Shown: positions 38,001-46,600 of the stretch, one piece after another
Position numbering within the stretch: the stretch's first letter is position 1
Layout: the number at the start of each line of letters is the position of its first letter
NCBI RefSeq assembly: GCF_003353065.1
Contig: NZ_CP027806.1
Span: forward strand, 840,997-904,996
Origin: Cyclonatronum proteinivorum
GTDB lineage: Bacteria > Bacteroidota > Rhodothermia > Balneolales > Cyclonatronaceae
DNA: 64,000 nt
Reading direction: 5' to 3'
Program-made: the position numbers and the translations under genes
Notes under the pieces: generated by a model
What the model was told of the DNA's origin: nothing
The model's database searches: none
Seen by the model: only the letters and a program-made list of their open reading frames with translations

Positions 38001-39953
38001 CAGAACGCAGCTGTGAAGTCTTTCATAGGTGAATCAGAAAACAGCCAGAATGAAATCGGAGAAGTCACCCTCAGAATGATACCTATTGCTGCACCGCCAG
38101 TATTCAGTAGGGTCGGAGGGTATTTTTTTGACGCGGTATTTGTAGAACTGAGCAGCAATCTGGAAGGAGCGCAAATCCGTTATCAAATCGGTGGCGGTTC
38201 AGAACAAGTCTATACCGGTCCGGTTCTTATACAGGCTACCGCTGAGCTGAGAGCGAAGGTGGTTAACGCAGTTGACTTCGGCGATAGTGGTTTCAGATCA
38301 GAGCTTTATCGCCGTGCTCAGCCCGATGCTGCGAGTCTCTTTCCTTCTAACGGGCTTTCAAACATAAGCCTTAGACCAGTGTTGGGCGGAGCCATTTCCG
38401 GCGCACCGCAAACGCCAATACGGCTTTTTGCACGGTTTAATCAGGCTGAAATCGGGGATGTGAATATTTCGGATAGCCCGCAGCTCGAAGAAGAAACAGC
38501 CTATAGCTGGCATTTGTGTCTGGAAAACAACCCGGATACAGCAAATGCGTGGAAGTCATGCCGCGAAGCAGCAGCAGACTTTACAACCCGACCTACTATC
38601 CGTGAAACAGAGCAACAGCAGCTAAGCTTTGGTTCCGGAGCGGAATTGTATTATCAGTTTGTCGGAATTCCATACAGTGAAGGTACTCCAGCCGATCAGT
38701 TTATGTCGGGGGATCAGGGCCCGGACTGGCGAATATTTGATTTTGCACTTCGGGAATCAGCTGATGAAAATCCTGTACTATTTGCAGCTGGTGATCCCGT
38801 TTTCATGATAGCTCAAAATCCGGTAACAATTCCTGCAGGCGCTGCGGCAGTGCCCTCACCTGAAACAGATGCTTCGTTAATTCCGCTTCAAACGCGAAAT
38901 AACTGGGCTGTATTTTCGAAACCTTTTATTAGCCCGGAACCTCTTCAAATTTTTGATATTCTTCTGTTTAACGGGTTGAATGCTTCAACACCCGTTTATG
39001 CCCTTGAAAATGGCAGCTGGCAGTTGCAGCAGCCGGAAAATGTGGTGCAAACATATACCGGCTACCTTGTTTGGACAGGGGATACAGGCCTCAATAGTCT
39101 TGATATACCGTACACAAGCTTACAGCAAAGAGGACTGCCGTCTCATTTTCAGCGCCCAACTGCTGTACCCGGTTTAAATCTGGTGATTTCATCAGATGGG
39201 GCAGAGCAGATATCAGAACTTCAGCTTCGCTTTCCTGGGCTGGCTGATTTGGGGCTTGAAAGCAGGGCTAAGGCGGACGGAATACAAAATGAAGCTCAGG
39301 CTGAAATTTCAGGACAGCCTGATGAGTTCATTAGTACGGATGTTCCCTACCCCTGGATGGATATTTCGGCCCGAACAGCGGCCTTTAGCACAGCTGATAC
39401 GCACCTTGCTGCTTATCACAAAGTGTTGAAAGAAAGTTACGTCGAGTCTGGCAGCCGGTATGTCATTAAAGTTAAAGAAAATGCCAATGAAGCCTTAAAA
39501 TGGCAGCTGCATGCTGACGATATGCCCGAAGATGTAGCTATGCACGTTGAGAATGCCCGTACCGGTCGGACAGCCATCATACTTCCCGGCGAGCCAGCGG
39601 AAATCCTGCATAGGGAGGAAGTCACAGAATATATCATTCATGTGGGTAGCAGGTCATACATCGAGCAGCTCAACGGAACGCAGCTACCTGAAGCTTTTGT
39701 GCTGGAACAAAACTACCCGAATCCTTTCAATCCGGTTACCAACATTCGTTTTGGTTTAACCGAACAGGACGACGTTCGGCTGGAGGTATTTGATATTTTG
39801 GGCAGAAGGGTAGCCATTCTGCAAAACGGTCCGATGGAAGCGGGCTGGCACACGGTGGTTTTTGATGCAAGCCGGCTGGCTTCAGGGGTATATCTGTACC
39901 GCATTATTTCGGGAACCCATGTAGTGACCCGCAAAATGACACTTGTTAAATAA
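32088..39953 (+). CDS. Giant repetitive T9SS-sorted surface protein (Ig/BACON repeats)
   Basis: This 2,621-aa protein has a signal peptide, a PPDGAFDAR domain (about 30-170), a chitobiase C-terminal-like domain (about 180-260), four SusE-like domains alternating with three BACON domains (260-1040), nine tandem Big_1/invasin-type Ig domains (about 1045-1990), a second chitobiase-like domain, a large C-terminal region and a T9SS domain. The SusE/BACON unit repeats about every 660 bases and the Ig pair about every 630-636 bases with near-identical DNA, which indicates recent unit duplication or homogenisation. A long stalk holding binding domains away from the cell is the likely architecture; an adhesin or glycan-binding role is inferred. 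Confidence 0.9.
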   Translation: MNNMYMRFAGVVAILFTLLTSNIAIGQEFSVPFNVSDGTNNRELVIGIHPNGDTGFVEGLDELAPPLPPDGAFDARIRVGGISYFTKFLNNSVGEKVFEFAYLSAAGQDPISIEWNPDELDDSFGFRIQDVFGGNIISVSLFDYPAGTITPAELNPVLSERLVLVVTVNDEEAQVTDPPVFSPEPGTFELPQTVTITSATENASIYFTTDGTDPDETSSEYNEPIEITETVTIKAIAIAPDFHPSPIISAEYVIEPILPGAFDLLTPAKGTELVTIPGSSEEVNITWQASENAQSYTWLLTTSDGSFDEPLLSQTTENTSLTFTSGDLDALLAGEGIAPGEGAALQWTVVAQRFDNTTAAANGPFGLTLTRGVADVTVDPASLSFTVKEFENRTQTLMLSNAGQLNATLSITAQAGEGGSWLSASETEVTVPAGGSVEVEVTADAAVGNLEPGSYTGNVVLTGDGTDFTVPVSLEVTTLPLGAFNLLTPADGNELTTIPGSSDEVEITWQASENAQSYTWLMIAEGGSFDDPLLSQTTENTSLTFTSGALDAFLADQGIAAGQSAALQWTVEAQRFDSTTVAANGPFGLTLTRGVADVAVDPASLSFTLNEFDNGTQTLTLSNAGQLPATLTVSAQDDAGGSWLSASATEVTVPAGGSVEVDVTADAAADDLEPGSYTGSVIFTGEGTDFTIPVSLEVTTLPLGAFNLLTPPDGTELTTIPGSSDEVEITWQASENAQSYTWLLTTSDGSFDEPLLSETTASTNLTFTSGALDAFLAGQGIAPGQGAALQWTVRAQRFDNTTVAPNGPFALNLTRGVADVTVDPASLSFELPEDQIGTQTITITNNGLVAVTLNIAVVENQGSGWLSSNLQQITLFANASQTVSISANPEASGLVPGTYTGTVIFSEGTPDGVSVEVPVNMQVQPLPLGAFGLTSPADGAAIATPVNLDGSVEISWEESENAQSYRWLAILPDGGFDNPVLEITGIENSSFDLSYTAINDFFESNNILPGQTQEILWTVEAARFDSTRAAEQAFSLKLSNQADASFSTIQNDDEQITTDDTTTLTVQLRDSAGNPVAQAGNPVTLQTNLGLINGVSGQLTLETDEDGAVLAEFSSEQVGAAEISAFVGSDTGGEQIGTVAIEVTFGAINATQSTFATDDDNITTDDTAQLTVELLDSFGNPVTEAGNVVTLQSSLGLINESTGPVSLTTDEQGRVTASFSALETGTAELTAQLEAAAETIGILTIDVGFGAINPNVSELTAGTQQLTTDDTTTLTVQLRDSAGNPVAQAGNPVTLQTNLGLINGGSGQLTLETDEDGAVSAEFRSELVGDAEISAFVGSGTGGGQIGTVTIGVTFGAINASESTFITNAETITTDDTAQLTVELRDSFGNPVTQEGNVVTLQSSLGLINGSSGTVTLQTNASGVATAAFGSVETGSAILTARLGSGAAAETIGTLTIDVGFGTINPNMSEFTAGIQQLTTDDTTTLTVQLRDSAGNPVAQAGNQVTLQTNLGLINGVSGQLTLETDEDGAVSAEFSSEQIGDAEISAFVGSGTGGEQIDTVTIEVTFGAINAAESTFATNADNITTDDTAQLTVELRDSFGNPVTEAGNVVTLQSSLGLIDGSSGTVTLQTNAAGVATAAFGSVETGSAILTARLGSGAAAETIGTLTIDVGFGAINPNESELTAGIQQLTTDETTTLTVQLRDSAGNPVAQAGNEVTLQTNLGLINGVSGQVTLNTNPDGFVSAEFRSEQVGNAEISAFVGSGTGGEQIGTVTIGVTFGAINATESTFATDVNNITTDDTAQLTVQLLDSFGNPVTQAGNVVTLQSSLGLINGGSGTVELQTTASGTVSASFTSEELGEASITARTGLGNEEEEIGVLTIGVTFGAPNAIRSTFATEQDTVRTDETANLLIQLRDAANNRVRSAGLPVTVSVSAGNLTFGNNSGQILLAETNGEGEVLLQFVPDDSITAAQNAAVKSFIGESENSQNEIGEVTLRMIPIAAPPVFSRVGGYFFDAVFVELSSNLEGAQIRYQIGGGSEQVYTGPVLIQATAELRAKVVNAVDFGDSGFRSELYRRAQPDAASLFPSNGLSNISLRPVLGGAISGAPQTPIRLFARFNQAEIGDVNISDSPQLEEETAYSWHLCLENNPDTANAWKSCREAAADFTTRPTIRETEQQQLSFGSGAELYYQFVGIPYSEGTPADQFMSGDQGPDWRIFDFALRESADENPVLFAAGDPVFMIAQNPVTIPAGAAAVPSPETDASLIPLQTRNNWAVFSKPFISPEPLQIFDILLFNGLNASTPVYALENGSWQLQQPENVVQTYTGYLVWTGDTGLNSLDIPYTSLQQRGLPSHFQRPTAVPGLNLVISSDGAEQISELQLRFPGLADLGLESRAKADGIQNEAQAEISGQPDEFISTDVPYPWMDISARTAAFSTADTHLAAYHKVLKESYVESGSRYVIKVKENANEALKWQLHADDMPEDVAMHVENARTGRTAIILPGEPAEILHREEVTEYIIHVGSRSYIEQLNGTQLPEAFVLEQNYPNPFNPVTNIRFGLTEQDDVRLEVFDILGRRVAILQNGPMEAGWHTVVFDASRLASGVYLYRIISGTHVVTRKMTLVK
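33531..34860 (+). repeat. Tandem ~660-bp SusE/BACON repeats
   Basis: Two full units and a partial, more diverged third lie inside the 2,621-aa gene. The block CCGGGTAGTTCTGATGAAGT occurs at 33583 and again at 34243. Each unit encodes one SusE-like and one BACON domain. An earlier diverged unit begins near 32870. Confidence 0.8.
35250..37800 (+). repeat. Tandem ~630-636-bp repeats encoding paired Ig domains
   Basis: The block beginning CGATGATACCACAACGCTTA starts at 35261, 35891 and 36527, with a one-base variant at 37163, giving unit lengths of 630, 636 and 636. Each unit encodes two Ig-like domains of about 105 residues that differ from each other but are nearly identical between units. A ninth, diverged domain follows at about 37750. 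Confidence 0.9.
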
Positions 39954-39972
39954 ACGATAGGCAAAAAACACT

Positions 39973-40455
39973 ATGCAAACGTACAAAATTAGATTTCTGC
40001 TTATTCCAATTCTGTTATTAATGGGGCAAAGCGCTTTGGCTCAGAGCGCGGAATCACCGGTGCCCGCAACGAAAGAGTTGCATGCCGCCGGTCACATGAA
40101 CCTGACTTTTTCACTGTTGTTTTCAGAACCAGGTCAATTGGCCGGGGAAATGTTCTCAGGTCATGCTTTTTTGCATCATGAACCTGTTATAGGATACGTA
40201 AAGCCGGAAAGCCCTTTGTTGGTGCAGCTTCGGTATCAGAGTGAATTGTCCGAAGCACAGATAGCAGCAGATCCTAACCGTTTCCCACGTCCAACGCCGG
40301 AAGCTGCCAGGGTGCCCTGGTATAAAAGCAAGTGGTTTTGGATAGGAGTCGGTGCAACTGCCGCGGTAACGAGTACGGCTGTACTCATAAACCAAAGCCA
40401 GCCGTCACCGGAAAGACCTCCGCTATTCCTGCCACCGCCACTTCCTCAGCCATAA
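39973..40455 (+). CDS. Small exported protein with C-terminal membrane helix
   Basis: This 160-aa protein has a signal peptide ending in Ala-Leu-Ala-Gln and one hydrophobic segment (about 121-142) preceded by Trp-Tyr-Lys-Ser-Lys-Trp-Phe, then a Pro-rich tail. It starts 19 bases after the giant gene and probably belongs to its transcript. No known domain. It may anchor or help export the neighbouring surface proteins, which is a guess from position. Confidence 0.6.
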   Translation: MQTYKIRFLLIPILLLMGQSALAQSAESPVPATKELHAAGHMNLTFSLLFSEPGQLAGEMFSGHAFLHHEPVIGYVKPESPLLVQLRYQSELSEAQIAADPNRFPRPTPEAARVPWYKSKWFWIGVGATAAVTSTAVLINQSQPSPERPPLFLPPPLPQP

Positions 40456-40578
40456 TTCAAAATGATTGTTTTGTGAATAGCCGCTAATATTGGAATATTT
40501 TTCTGCAGTACTTACTTGTCGCGATGATATCACATTTTTAATAAATGCATAAAGATCATTAATCTAAGCTTAATAACT

Positions 40579-40977
40579 ATGACTAGAAATAAATTTAAAC
40601 TTTTGTTGATTGGTGTTGTTATCTTCATGAGCGGGTGTGCAACACAATATTCTACAAATGTTACATTCCCTTCTCCTGATCAGCTCTTTATTACAACAGG
40701 TGACGGTGATATTCAAAAACCATATACGCCAGTAGGGCAAATATTTTACTATAAGAAAGGTCCTCGAATTGGTTTGCCATTATTGGGATTAATTCGCTTT
40801 GATGATGTTGATCCTGCTTATGAAATAAGCACTAATGTTGCAAGACAGGCTCGGGCTATGGGTGGAAATGCTATAATTAACTTAAGGGTCGTATGGGAGC
40901 CTCCAAGTAATGGTTTTTTGGGAATTGCGGCTAATGGCGGCAGAATTGTAATATATGGTACGGTAATTAGTATGTAG
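40579..40977 (+). CDS. Small lipoprotein of unknown function
   Basis: This 132-aa protein has a clear lipoprotein signal peptide (Phe-Met-Ser-Gly-Cys lipobox at Cys21). The mature part has a Gly-Gly-Asn-Ala-Ile-Ile-Asn-Leu segment near residue 95, like that of small YbjQ-type or heavy-metal-binding-like folds in which a Gly-Ala-Asn-Ala-Val motif precedes a strand. It is separated by about 120 bases from the upstream gene and starts a group of three small envelope genes. Confidence 0.65.
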   Translation: MTRNKFKLLLIGVVIFMSGCATQYSTNVTFPSPDQLFITTGDGDIQKPYTPVGQIFYYKKGPRIGLPLLGLIRFDDVDPAYEISTNVARQARAMGGNAIINLRVVWEPPSNGFLGIAANGGRIVIYGTVISM

Positions 40978-40987
40978 TATTTGTGGT

Positions 40988-41800
40988 ATGAGCAACAGTT
41001 TAAAAATTATATGCTTATTAGTTATTTTGCATAGTTTAGGAATTAGCTTACAAGCGCAGTCACTATCACAGGTAATGTCTCAATTCGAACATATTGAGCA
41101 CATAGGCCCCGCCCGTTTACCTCTCAATATTGCATTTACTGATAACCGATGGGACCAAACCAATCAAATTCCGTTATCAGTACTTGAAAATCGAATGCTT
41201 TCTTCAGACTTAATTGATACAGATACCCGAAGTATTGTTCAGGGAACGGGTAATGATATTACTTTGAGGGTTGAAGTTGACTTTCTGGGCCTTTACAGAA
41301 CAGAATCAGGTTTTTGGGGAGGGCGTTCAATCATTAAGGTATACGATGAAGGCAGAAATGTCTTTGTAGGGCATGCTAACTTCGATGAGATGTACCGCAG
41401 AGCACGCAGACCGTCAAGGGAAGAAACAGATCGGTGGGCATTTAATGTTATGGACAATGTAACAGATATACTATCACAGCTGATTATAGCTTATGCAGAA
41501 AGAAATAGCTCCCATATCAGAAAGGTTGAAACCTTCGGTTGCACGCCTGTAAGCGGGCAGAGAGCTGATCGTGCAGACAGGACAAGAGCACTATACGAAG
41601 CGTTTCGAAGGGGGGCGAATCAGGCCTGGGGACATCAGCTCGAAAGTATAACTACAATAACTGACCTTTATGATGTAGAGGATATCATTCGCGTCTCGGG
41701 AAGCGGAAGAATCACCACTTATGAAATTGATGAATCAAAGACTGTAATTACGTCTGATAATCACCTTTGTTTATTTGTAAATATGAATGTCCAACAATAA
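40988..41800 (+). CDS. Exported protein, FlgT/LPP20-like C-terminal half
   Basis: This 270-aa protein has a signal peptide (cleavage near Leu-Gln-Ala-Gln). The first half resembles CsgG-like or curli-related folds only loosely. The second half (from about residue 190) has Asp-Arg-Thr-Arg-Ala-Leu-Tyr-Glu-Ala, the helix that starts many FlgT-N or LPP20-like domains. It lies 11 bases after the lipoprotein gene and 13 bases before the LPP20-like gene. An envelope assembly role is possible but unproven. Confidence 0.6.
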   Translation: MSNSLKIICLLVILHSLGISLQAQSLSQVMSQFEHIEHIGPARLPLNIAFTDNRWDQTNQIPLSVLENRMLSSDLIDTDTRSIVQGTGNDITLRVEVDFLGLYRTESGFWGGRSIIKVYDEGRNVFVGHANFDEMYRRARRPSREETDRWAFNVMDNVTDILSQLIIAYAERNSSHIRKVETFGCTPVSGQRADRADRTRALYEAFRRGANQAWGHQLESITTITDLYDVEDIIRVSGSGRITTYEIDESKTVITSDNHLCLFVNMNVQQ

Positions 41801-41812
41801 ATATATAAGCGT

Positions 41813-42346
41813 ATGGAAAAGAATAAATTGCTGACTGTACTTGTTGCTTTTATAACTTTTTTTCTGATACAGGCTTGCGGAACTTCAGAAAGAACAGCAT
41901 CTGAAACAGTTGTAACACAAGAAACGGTTGTAAGACAAGACCAAACCGGAACTACTGCGACAACTCAGGTAGTACGAATCAATGATCAGGAGCTGCGCTC
42001 TGTAAGATCTGAATGGGAAAATGAGTATTTATATGCAGAAGGTTCTGTGCCTGTTGTTGATCGATATCCCGATGAAAACCGAAACAGAGGTTTGGCAAGA
42101 AGAGGTGCGATTGCAGACGCGCAGCGTAATCTTGCGCAGCAGATTAGCGAGGTGCGGATTACAGAAACCGTTACAATGAGGGATCTTGAAGTTTCTGACT
42201 TTGTCCGAACGGAGATGAATGCCGTTTTAAGAAACCTTGAGGTTGTTAATGAGACATTTGATGCGTCTTCGAATCATTATAATGTTACTATAAGAATGCC
42301 CTTGATGTCTGTATACAGGGTTGTTGAGCAATACACCAAGCGGTGA
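41813..42346 (+). CDS. LPP20-like lipoprotein
   Basis: This 177-aa protein has a lipoprotein signal peptide (Ile-Gln-Ala-Cys lipobox). The mature part contains a Tyr-Ala-Glu-Gly segment followed by Arg-Arg-Gly-Ala-Ile-Ala-Asp-Ala-Gln-Arg-Asn-Leu-Ala, which is the typical core of LPP20/FlgT-N domains, and ends with a strand and amphipathic helix. Family members are outer-membrane-linked lipoproteins with mostly unknown roles. Confidence 0.75.
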   Translation: MEKNKLLTVLVAFITFFLIQACGTSERTASETVVTQETVVRQDQTGTTATTQVVRINDQELRSVRSEWENEYLYAEGSVPVVDRYPDENRNRGLARRGAIADAQRNLAQQISEVRITETVTMRDLEVSDFVRTEMNAVLRNLEVVNETFDASSNHYNVTIRMPLMSVYRVVEQYTKR

Positions 42347-42783
42347 GAATGATGAACTGCGGATGTAATAGATTGGGTTTGACTAATATATTATTTTATG
42401 TGGTATACAGATTTTTTGCCACCAATGTCTCATTTTATAGTATAGTGTTCGATACGTTAATTAAGAGATCCTCATGATTGCGCAAGTTATTATTGCTTAA
42501 ATTAATAAGTCAAAAATACAAGCTTTAAAATGCGGGGATAATTATATGCACGTACAAACTTGTACTCAATAGGTTAATTCAGATGGCTAATTCACGTGAT
42601 TCGTAACAATGCACAGTGTCTGTATAAGGACTCAAAGTATCTTAAAAAAAACAATATGGACTTATCGGGGATATAAAGCAAGTAGTGCGTTTAGTGTTTT
42701 TGTTAATTTTGACTTTTTAAGGAGGCACTAATTGCAGTAATTTTAGCAGAAATTGTTCTCATGAGTTATTCGCATCTGTTTGT
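42347..42783. other. 437-base intergenic region between convergent genes
   Basis: No gene is supported. A Shine-Dalgarno-like AAGGAGG at 42719-42725 is followed by TTG CAG TAA, which stops at once. No convincing terminator hairpin was found for either flanking gene. The AT-rich region ends here and GC-richer DNA begins with the HAD gene. Confidence 0.5.
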
Positions 42784-43347
42784 TCATTTCCCCCGCCAAA
42801 ACCGTTTCTCAATCCGCCGCACATCCTCCGCATCTTTCAGCGTTTGCAGGTAGGCGTGCAGCTCCAAGAGCACATCATCCGGCTGACCCATAAACGGTGG
42901 TACATAAATCGCATTTCCGTAGCAGTTTAGAACCTTCAGCGGAGTATCCTCCACAATCAGAATCCGCTCCTTCCGGTAGCCGGTACGGACGACCTTACTT
43001 AGCTGCTTGGTGTACTCGTAATCCGGCAGCAGCTCGCCGAAGCCGGAATTTGCCCGCTCGCGCTTGTAGGTGCAGCGGCTGCGTCCCCAAACGAAACGGA
43101 ACAGCGACCGATGCGCGGGCAGCGCATCAACCATAGCTTCCACATAATCATCCGTGCCTGATGACCAAATCGCAAGCTCAAAATCTTCCGCGCACTTCCG
43201 GAGAAAGTCCGCGACATGCGGCCTGAAATATACCTGAAACCCCAGCACTTCTGCATCAGGCACCCTGCCGTCAACGCGCGTATCGGCGGCATGAAGGAGG
43301 GTTTCATCGAGGTCGAGGATGAGGAGGATGGGGCTCGTGGGGGGCAT
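42784..43347 (-). CDS. HAD/FCP1-like (NLI-interacting factor type) phosphatase
   Basis: This 187-aa protein has the catalytic motif Asp12-Leu-Asp14-Glu-Thr, then Trp-Ser-Ser-Gly-Thr (motif 2, about 60-65), a basic residue region and Val-Glu-Asp-Thr-Pro near residue 150 (motif 4). Such bacterial relatives of FCP1 act on phosphoproteins or small phosphoesters; the substrate is unknown. The N-terminal part of the gene is duplicated at the left edge of the window (1-101), so this is the intact copy of a pair that flanks about 43 kb. Confidence 0.88.
   Translation of the reverse strand: MPPTSPILLILDLDETLLHAADTRVDGRVPDAEVLGFQVYFRPHVADFLRKCAEDFELAIWSSGTDDYVEAMVDALPAHRSLFRFVWGRSRCTYKRERANSGFGELLPDYEYTKQLSKVVRTGYRKERILIVEDTPLKVLNCYGNAIYVPPFMGQPDDVLLELHAYLQTLKDAEDVRRIEKRFWRGK
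43233..43333 (+). repeat. 101-bp direct repeat, right copy (pair at 1-101)
   Basis: Bases are identical to 1-101 and in the same orientation. Divergence begins within the third to fifth codon of the phosphatase gene. Confidence 0.9.
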
Positions 43348-43627
43348 AAGATGGAGAGTGATTCACCGGCTCGGATTGAATGCAGGAAAAATAAGCTGTG
43401 CGCATTCCAAAATCTCAACTTTAAGCGTCATTTGAAACAGGATAGCAGAGGTTATCCTGCAAGCGGATGAAATTGTTCATCCTTAGAAGACACCCGAATT
43501 CCGGGGTTCTTTTTACATCCATTTTTTGTTTATTGAAAAAACTGCACGCTTCATTTCCGCAAACCGCGCTGGTTGGAAATGCCCATCACCCTCATCCATC
43601 CTGAAAAAAACATAACGGTTTTTATTT
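43348..43627. other. Intergenic region between divergent genes
   Basis: 280 bases with no supported gene. A short GC-rich symmetry (CCCG-aattc-CGGG) followed by TTCTTTTT near 43494-43515 could be a terminator or part of a promoter; it does not follow any gene on the plus strand. Confidence 0.35.
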
Positions 43628-46600
43628 ATGTCAGCTCCCCTACAAATCCCCATAACATCATCTGCCAACCTCCTCATCCGGACTGATACGCCGCATGGGC
43701 TTTTTGAGGCGGTGCGGCAAAATACGCCGGTTTCCGAAACGGACTGGGAGGCAGGAGAGATGTTTTCGATTGGGCTGTCGAGTGAAGGCGGTGAAGCTAA
43801 TGCCCATACCGGTGCCGATGGTGGCGCAGATGGCAGCCCGACACCGCTCTCCGTACATATTCCTGCCGGCGAAGGGCGATCGCTCTCATTTGGGATGCAG
43901 GCTTCGAAGGGGCTTTCTCTCAGGCGTGATTTCAGTAGTGCGATTGAAACCCTCTCGCGCGGGCAGGAAATTGCCGCGGGTCTGCACAACCCCAATCCCG
44001 CGCAGGCGCATCACTTCCTGATGCTGCACTGGAACTATGATGTGAGAGCGGCACATGAGGGTACGCTGCCGCTGGGCGCCGGAAAATCGGCGGTGTACGG
44101 GGTGGAGGCGGGTCGGGAACGGCTATTTGCGCTCATTCGTGCGGTGGAGCCGCAGACCGGTACGCGCGACGCGCTTCAGACGATGCTTCGGAACTGGATG
44201 ATGCCCCGTGCCGTGCGTCAGGCTTCCGATCTTGATCCGGGTACCTGGCTGGTTACCGAGCTCGACCGCAGTGTGACTGCCAAAATCGGCTGTCAGATGG
44301 GCTATGATTTCAGCTGGGTGCATGAGCTGGGTGAGGGTGGTCTTGCCGGAGACATCGGACTGAAGCTGGAATCCGCAATGAAAGCTACGGTCGGTTTTGA
44401 TTTCAGCGGAAAGTTTGCGTTGGTCGTCGCACGGGAGTCTGCGGATCCTTCGAATCAACAGCTTCGGGTGCGGCTCTTTAAGCTTCGAAAGAAAGGCTGG
44501 GACTTCGCACTCAGCGCAACGGCTCAAGCCGAAAGCAGCGCGGAATTCAGGGAAGCTGATATCGAAGAGCTGCTGAAAGCCATCCTTGGGATTCAGTCGG
44601 TGCAGGTGTTGAGTGACCTGAAATCCGTCAAAACGTGGATGGGTGACAACAGCGATTTGGCCAGCTATTTTGCGGAACTGAGTGCAGACAGCATCCGCGA
44701 TTTTCTGGGAGGAGTCACCGGACTCGATGTTGTGGCTTCTGTTGATGAAGCCTCCGGGCAGCTGAATGCCTGGTTCAAAAAGTGGGACAGGCTCACGCAG
44801 GAAACCGCCGCAAGCCTGTGGCAGCTGGCCGAAGACGGCCTGCCCCTTGATGAAATCCGCGACCTCTCCCGCACCATTTCCGAAGCCGATGAGGACAAGA
44901 TCCGGACCTTTCTTATTGAAAAATGCAGTAAACCGGACTTCCTGACATCCGGCACCGGAAAATTCCTGCTTTCGCTGGTGCCCGGGGAAGACCTGTTCGG
45001 CGCGCTCCTCAGAACAAACAGCATTCGTCAGATTCGGGAGGCTGCGAAAAAGGTACACCATCTGCTGGATGGCGATGTTTCGGAGCGCATCCTGCTGAAC
45101 CTGAACCGGGCCATCAACCGGCGGCTGAACTTGGAAAACATCCGGGAAGTGCTCACCGAGACCGACTTTGAACAGCTCGATGAATGGCTGAAAGCCCGTC
45201 TTGCCCGTTTCTTTGGCAAAAAGCTGGAAGACCTTGGACTCGAAGATCTCCGGAATCTGAAGCAGTTCATCGAAAGATGGGAAGCAAAAAAGGGCCGCAT
45301 CCTCGAAAAAATGCAGGAAGTCGTGACGCATCAGTACGGCGCCGCTTTCAATTATGCGTACAGCAAAAGCCGAAGCCATGAGGCGCTGATTGATCTCAGC
45401 ATTGATTTCAGCTACCCCGACGAAGCCGGGCGCGTGCTGCAAATGGCCATGGACGGGAATTTTGACCGCCTCCTCACCGAAACCTTTGAGAGCGTGACCC
45501 TGCATCAGGCGGTGCTCACACACGGCATCATGCGCTCGGCTTCGGTCCAATTCAGTCTGCCCTTCGCCAAACGGGACATCAGCGCAATCACCGAATCCGT
45601 CGCAACCGCTGAGGCCTTTGATACGGAGGACGGACGCCTGCTCCTGTATCAGCTCGATACCAAAAGCAGGCTGAAGCACTTGGGGAAAAGTGCCGGACTC
45701 ATGACCATTGGCGGCTATTTTCAAAGTCAGGCGAACCAAGTTCGAACCCACAGCCGGGGGAGCATCGACTTTTCCTACACCCTGCGTCAGGCACATAAAA
45801 GCATGCAAGCCGATACCTTAAAGCTTACGCTGAAGCCGGTGCTCAAACAGTATTTTCCGGAGGTCGGGACGGTTTGGGTGAACGACCTCGATAAAATTAT
45901 TGACGAGCTGGAAGCAAACGAAACCGGCAACCTTGGCAGCCTGCTGCAATCGCTGCACGTACATGTGCCGGGCGAAATTGGAGTACGGTGGCTGCATGCG
46001 CCTTCAAAAATACGGGATTATCAGCCCATGGCCGATCACCTGATGCAAACCATGCGGAAAACCTTCTTTTCCTATTACCTCAACAGGCTTTCTGCAAACA
46101 CGCACGATAAAAATACAGCGGATGCCCTCCTCCTGTACAGCAGTGTTCCGGAGGGTTTCTTCCCGGGAAAAAGAGGGAAAAGACTGCATTGGTATGTGGG
46201 GAAAAGATATCACAGCGGGTTGGGCGTCAGGGATTTTGACAAAAAAAGCATTCGGGCAGCTATGCTGATCAGGCTTCTTGAAATGTCCCACGCCATCGGC
46301 ACCCTGCCTGATTTGGAGGACCGTTTCGGGAAATACATTCCCCGACCCGAAAACACGACCCGGATTTTGAACGATGTGTTCAATTCCCCCTCTGCAGAGG
46401 AATTTCTTAACAATCTTTTTTGGACAGAGCAACAAATTATTGACGGAGCCGCAGCTGCGGGCCGAAAGCTCAACAAAGCCCTCAAAAAATCCGCATCCAA
46501 ACCACAGAAGGCTGTAAAAGCCTTTGCTGCATTCGGGGACAGTCTGGCTAAGGCATTCGATGGCAGGCAACTCAAACGGGTTTTTGGGGAAGCACACCTC

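Noticed and set aside
35378-38158. Several long minus-strand frames opposite the Ig repeats
   Set aside because: They repeat with the DNA repeats and are shadows of the 2,621-aa gene, which has a signal peptide and sorting domain.
44123-45808. 561-residue open frame on the minus strand
   Set aside because: It lies wholly antisense to the 1,074-aa gene, has no recognisable domain, and long antisense frames are common opposite GC-rich coding sequence.
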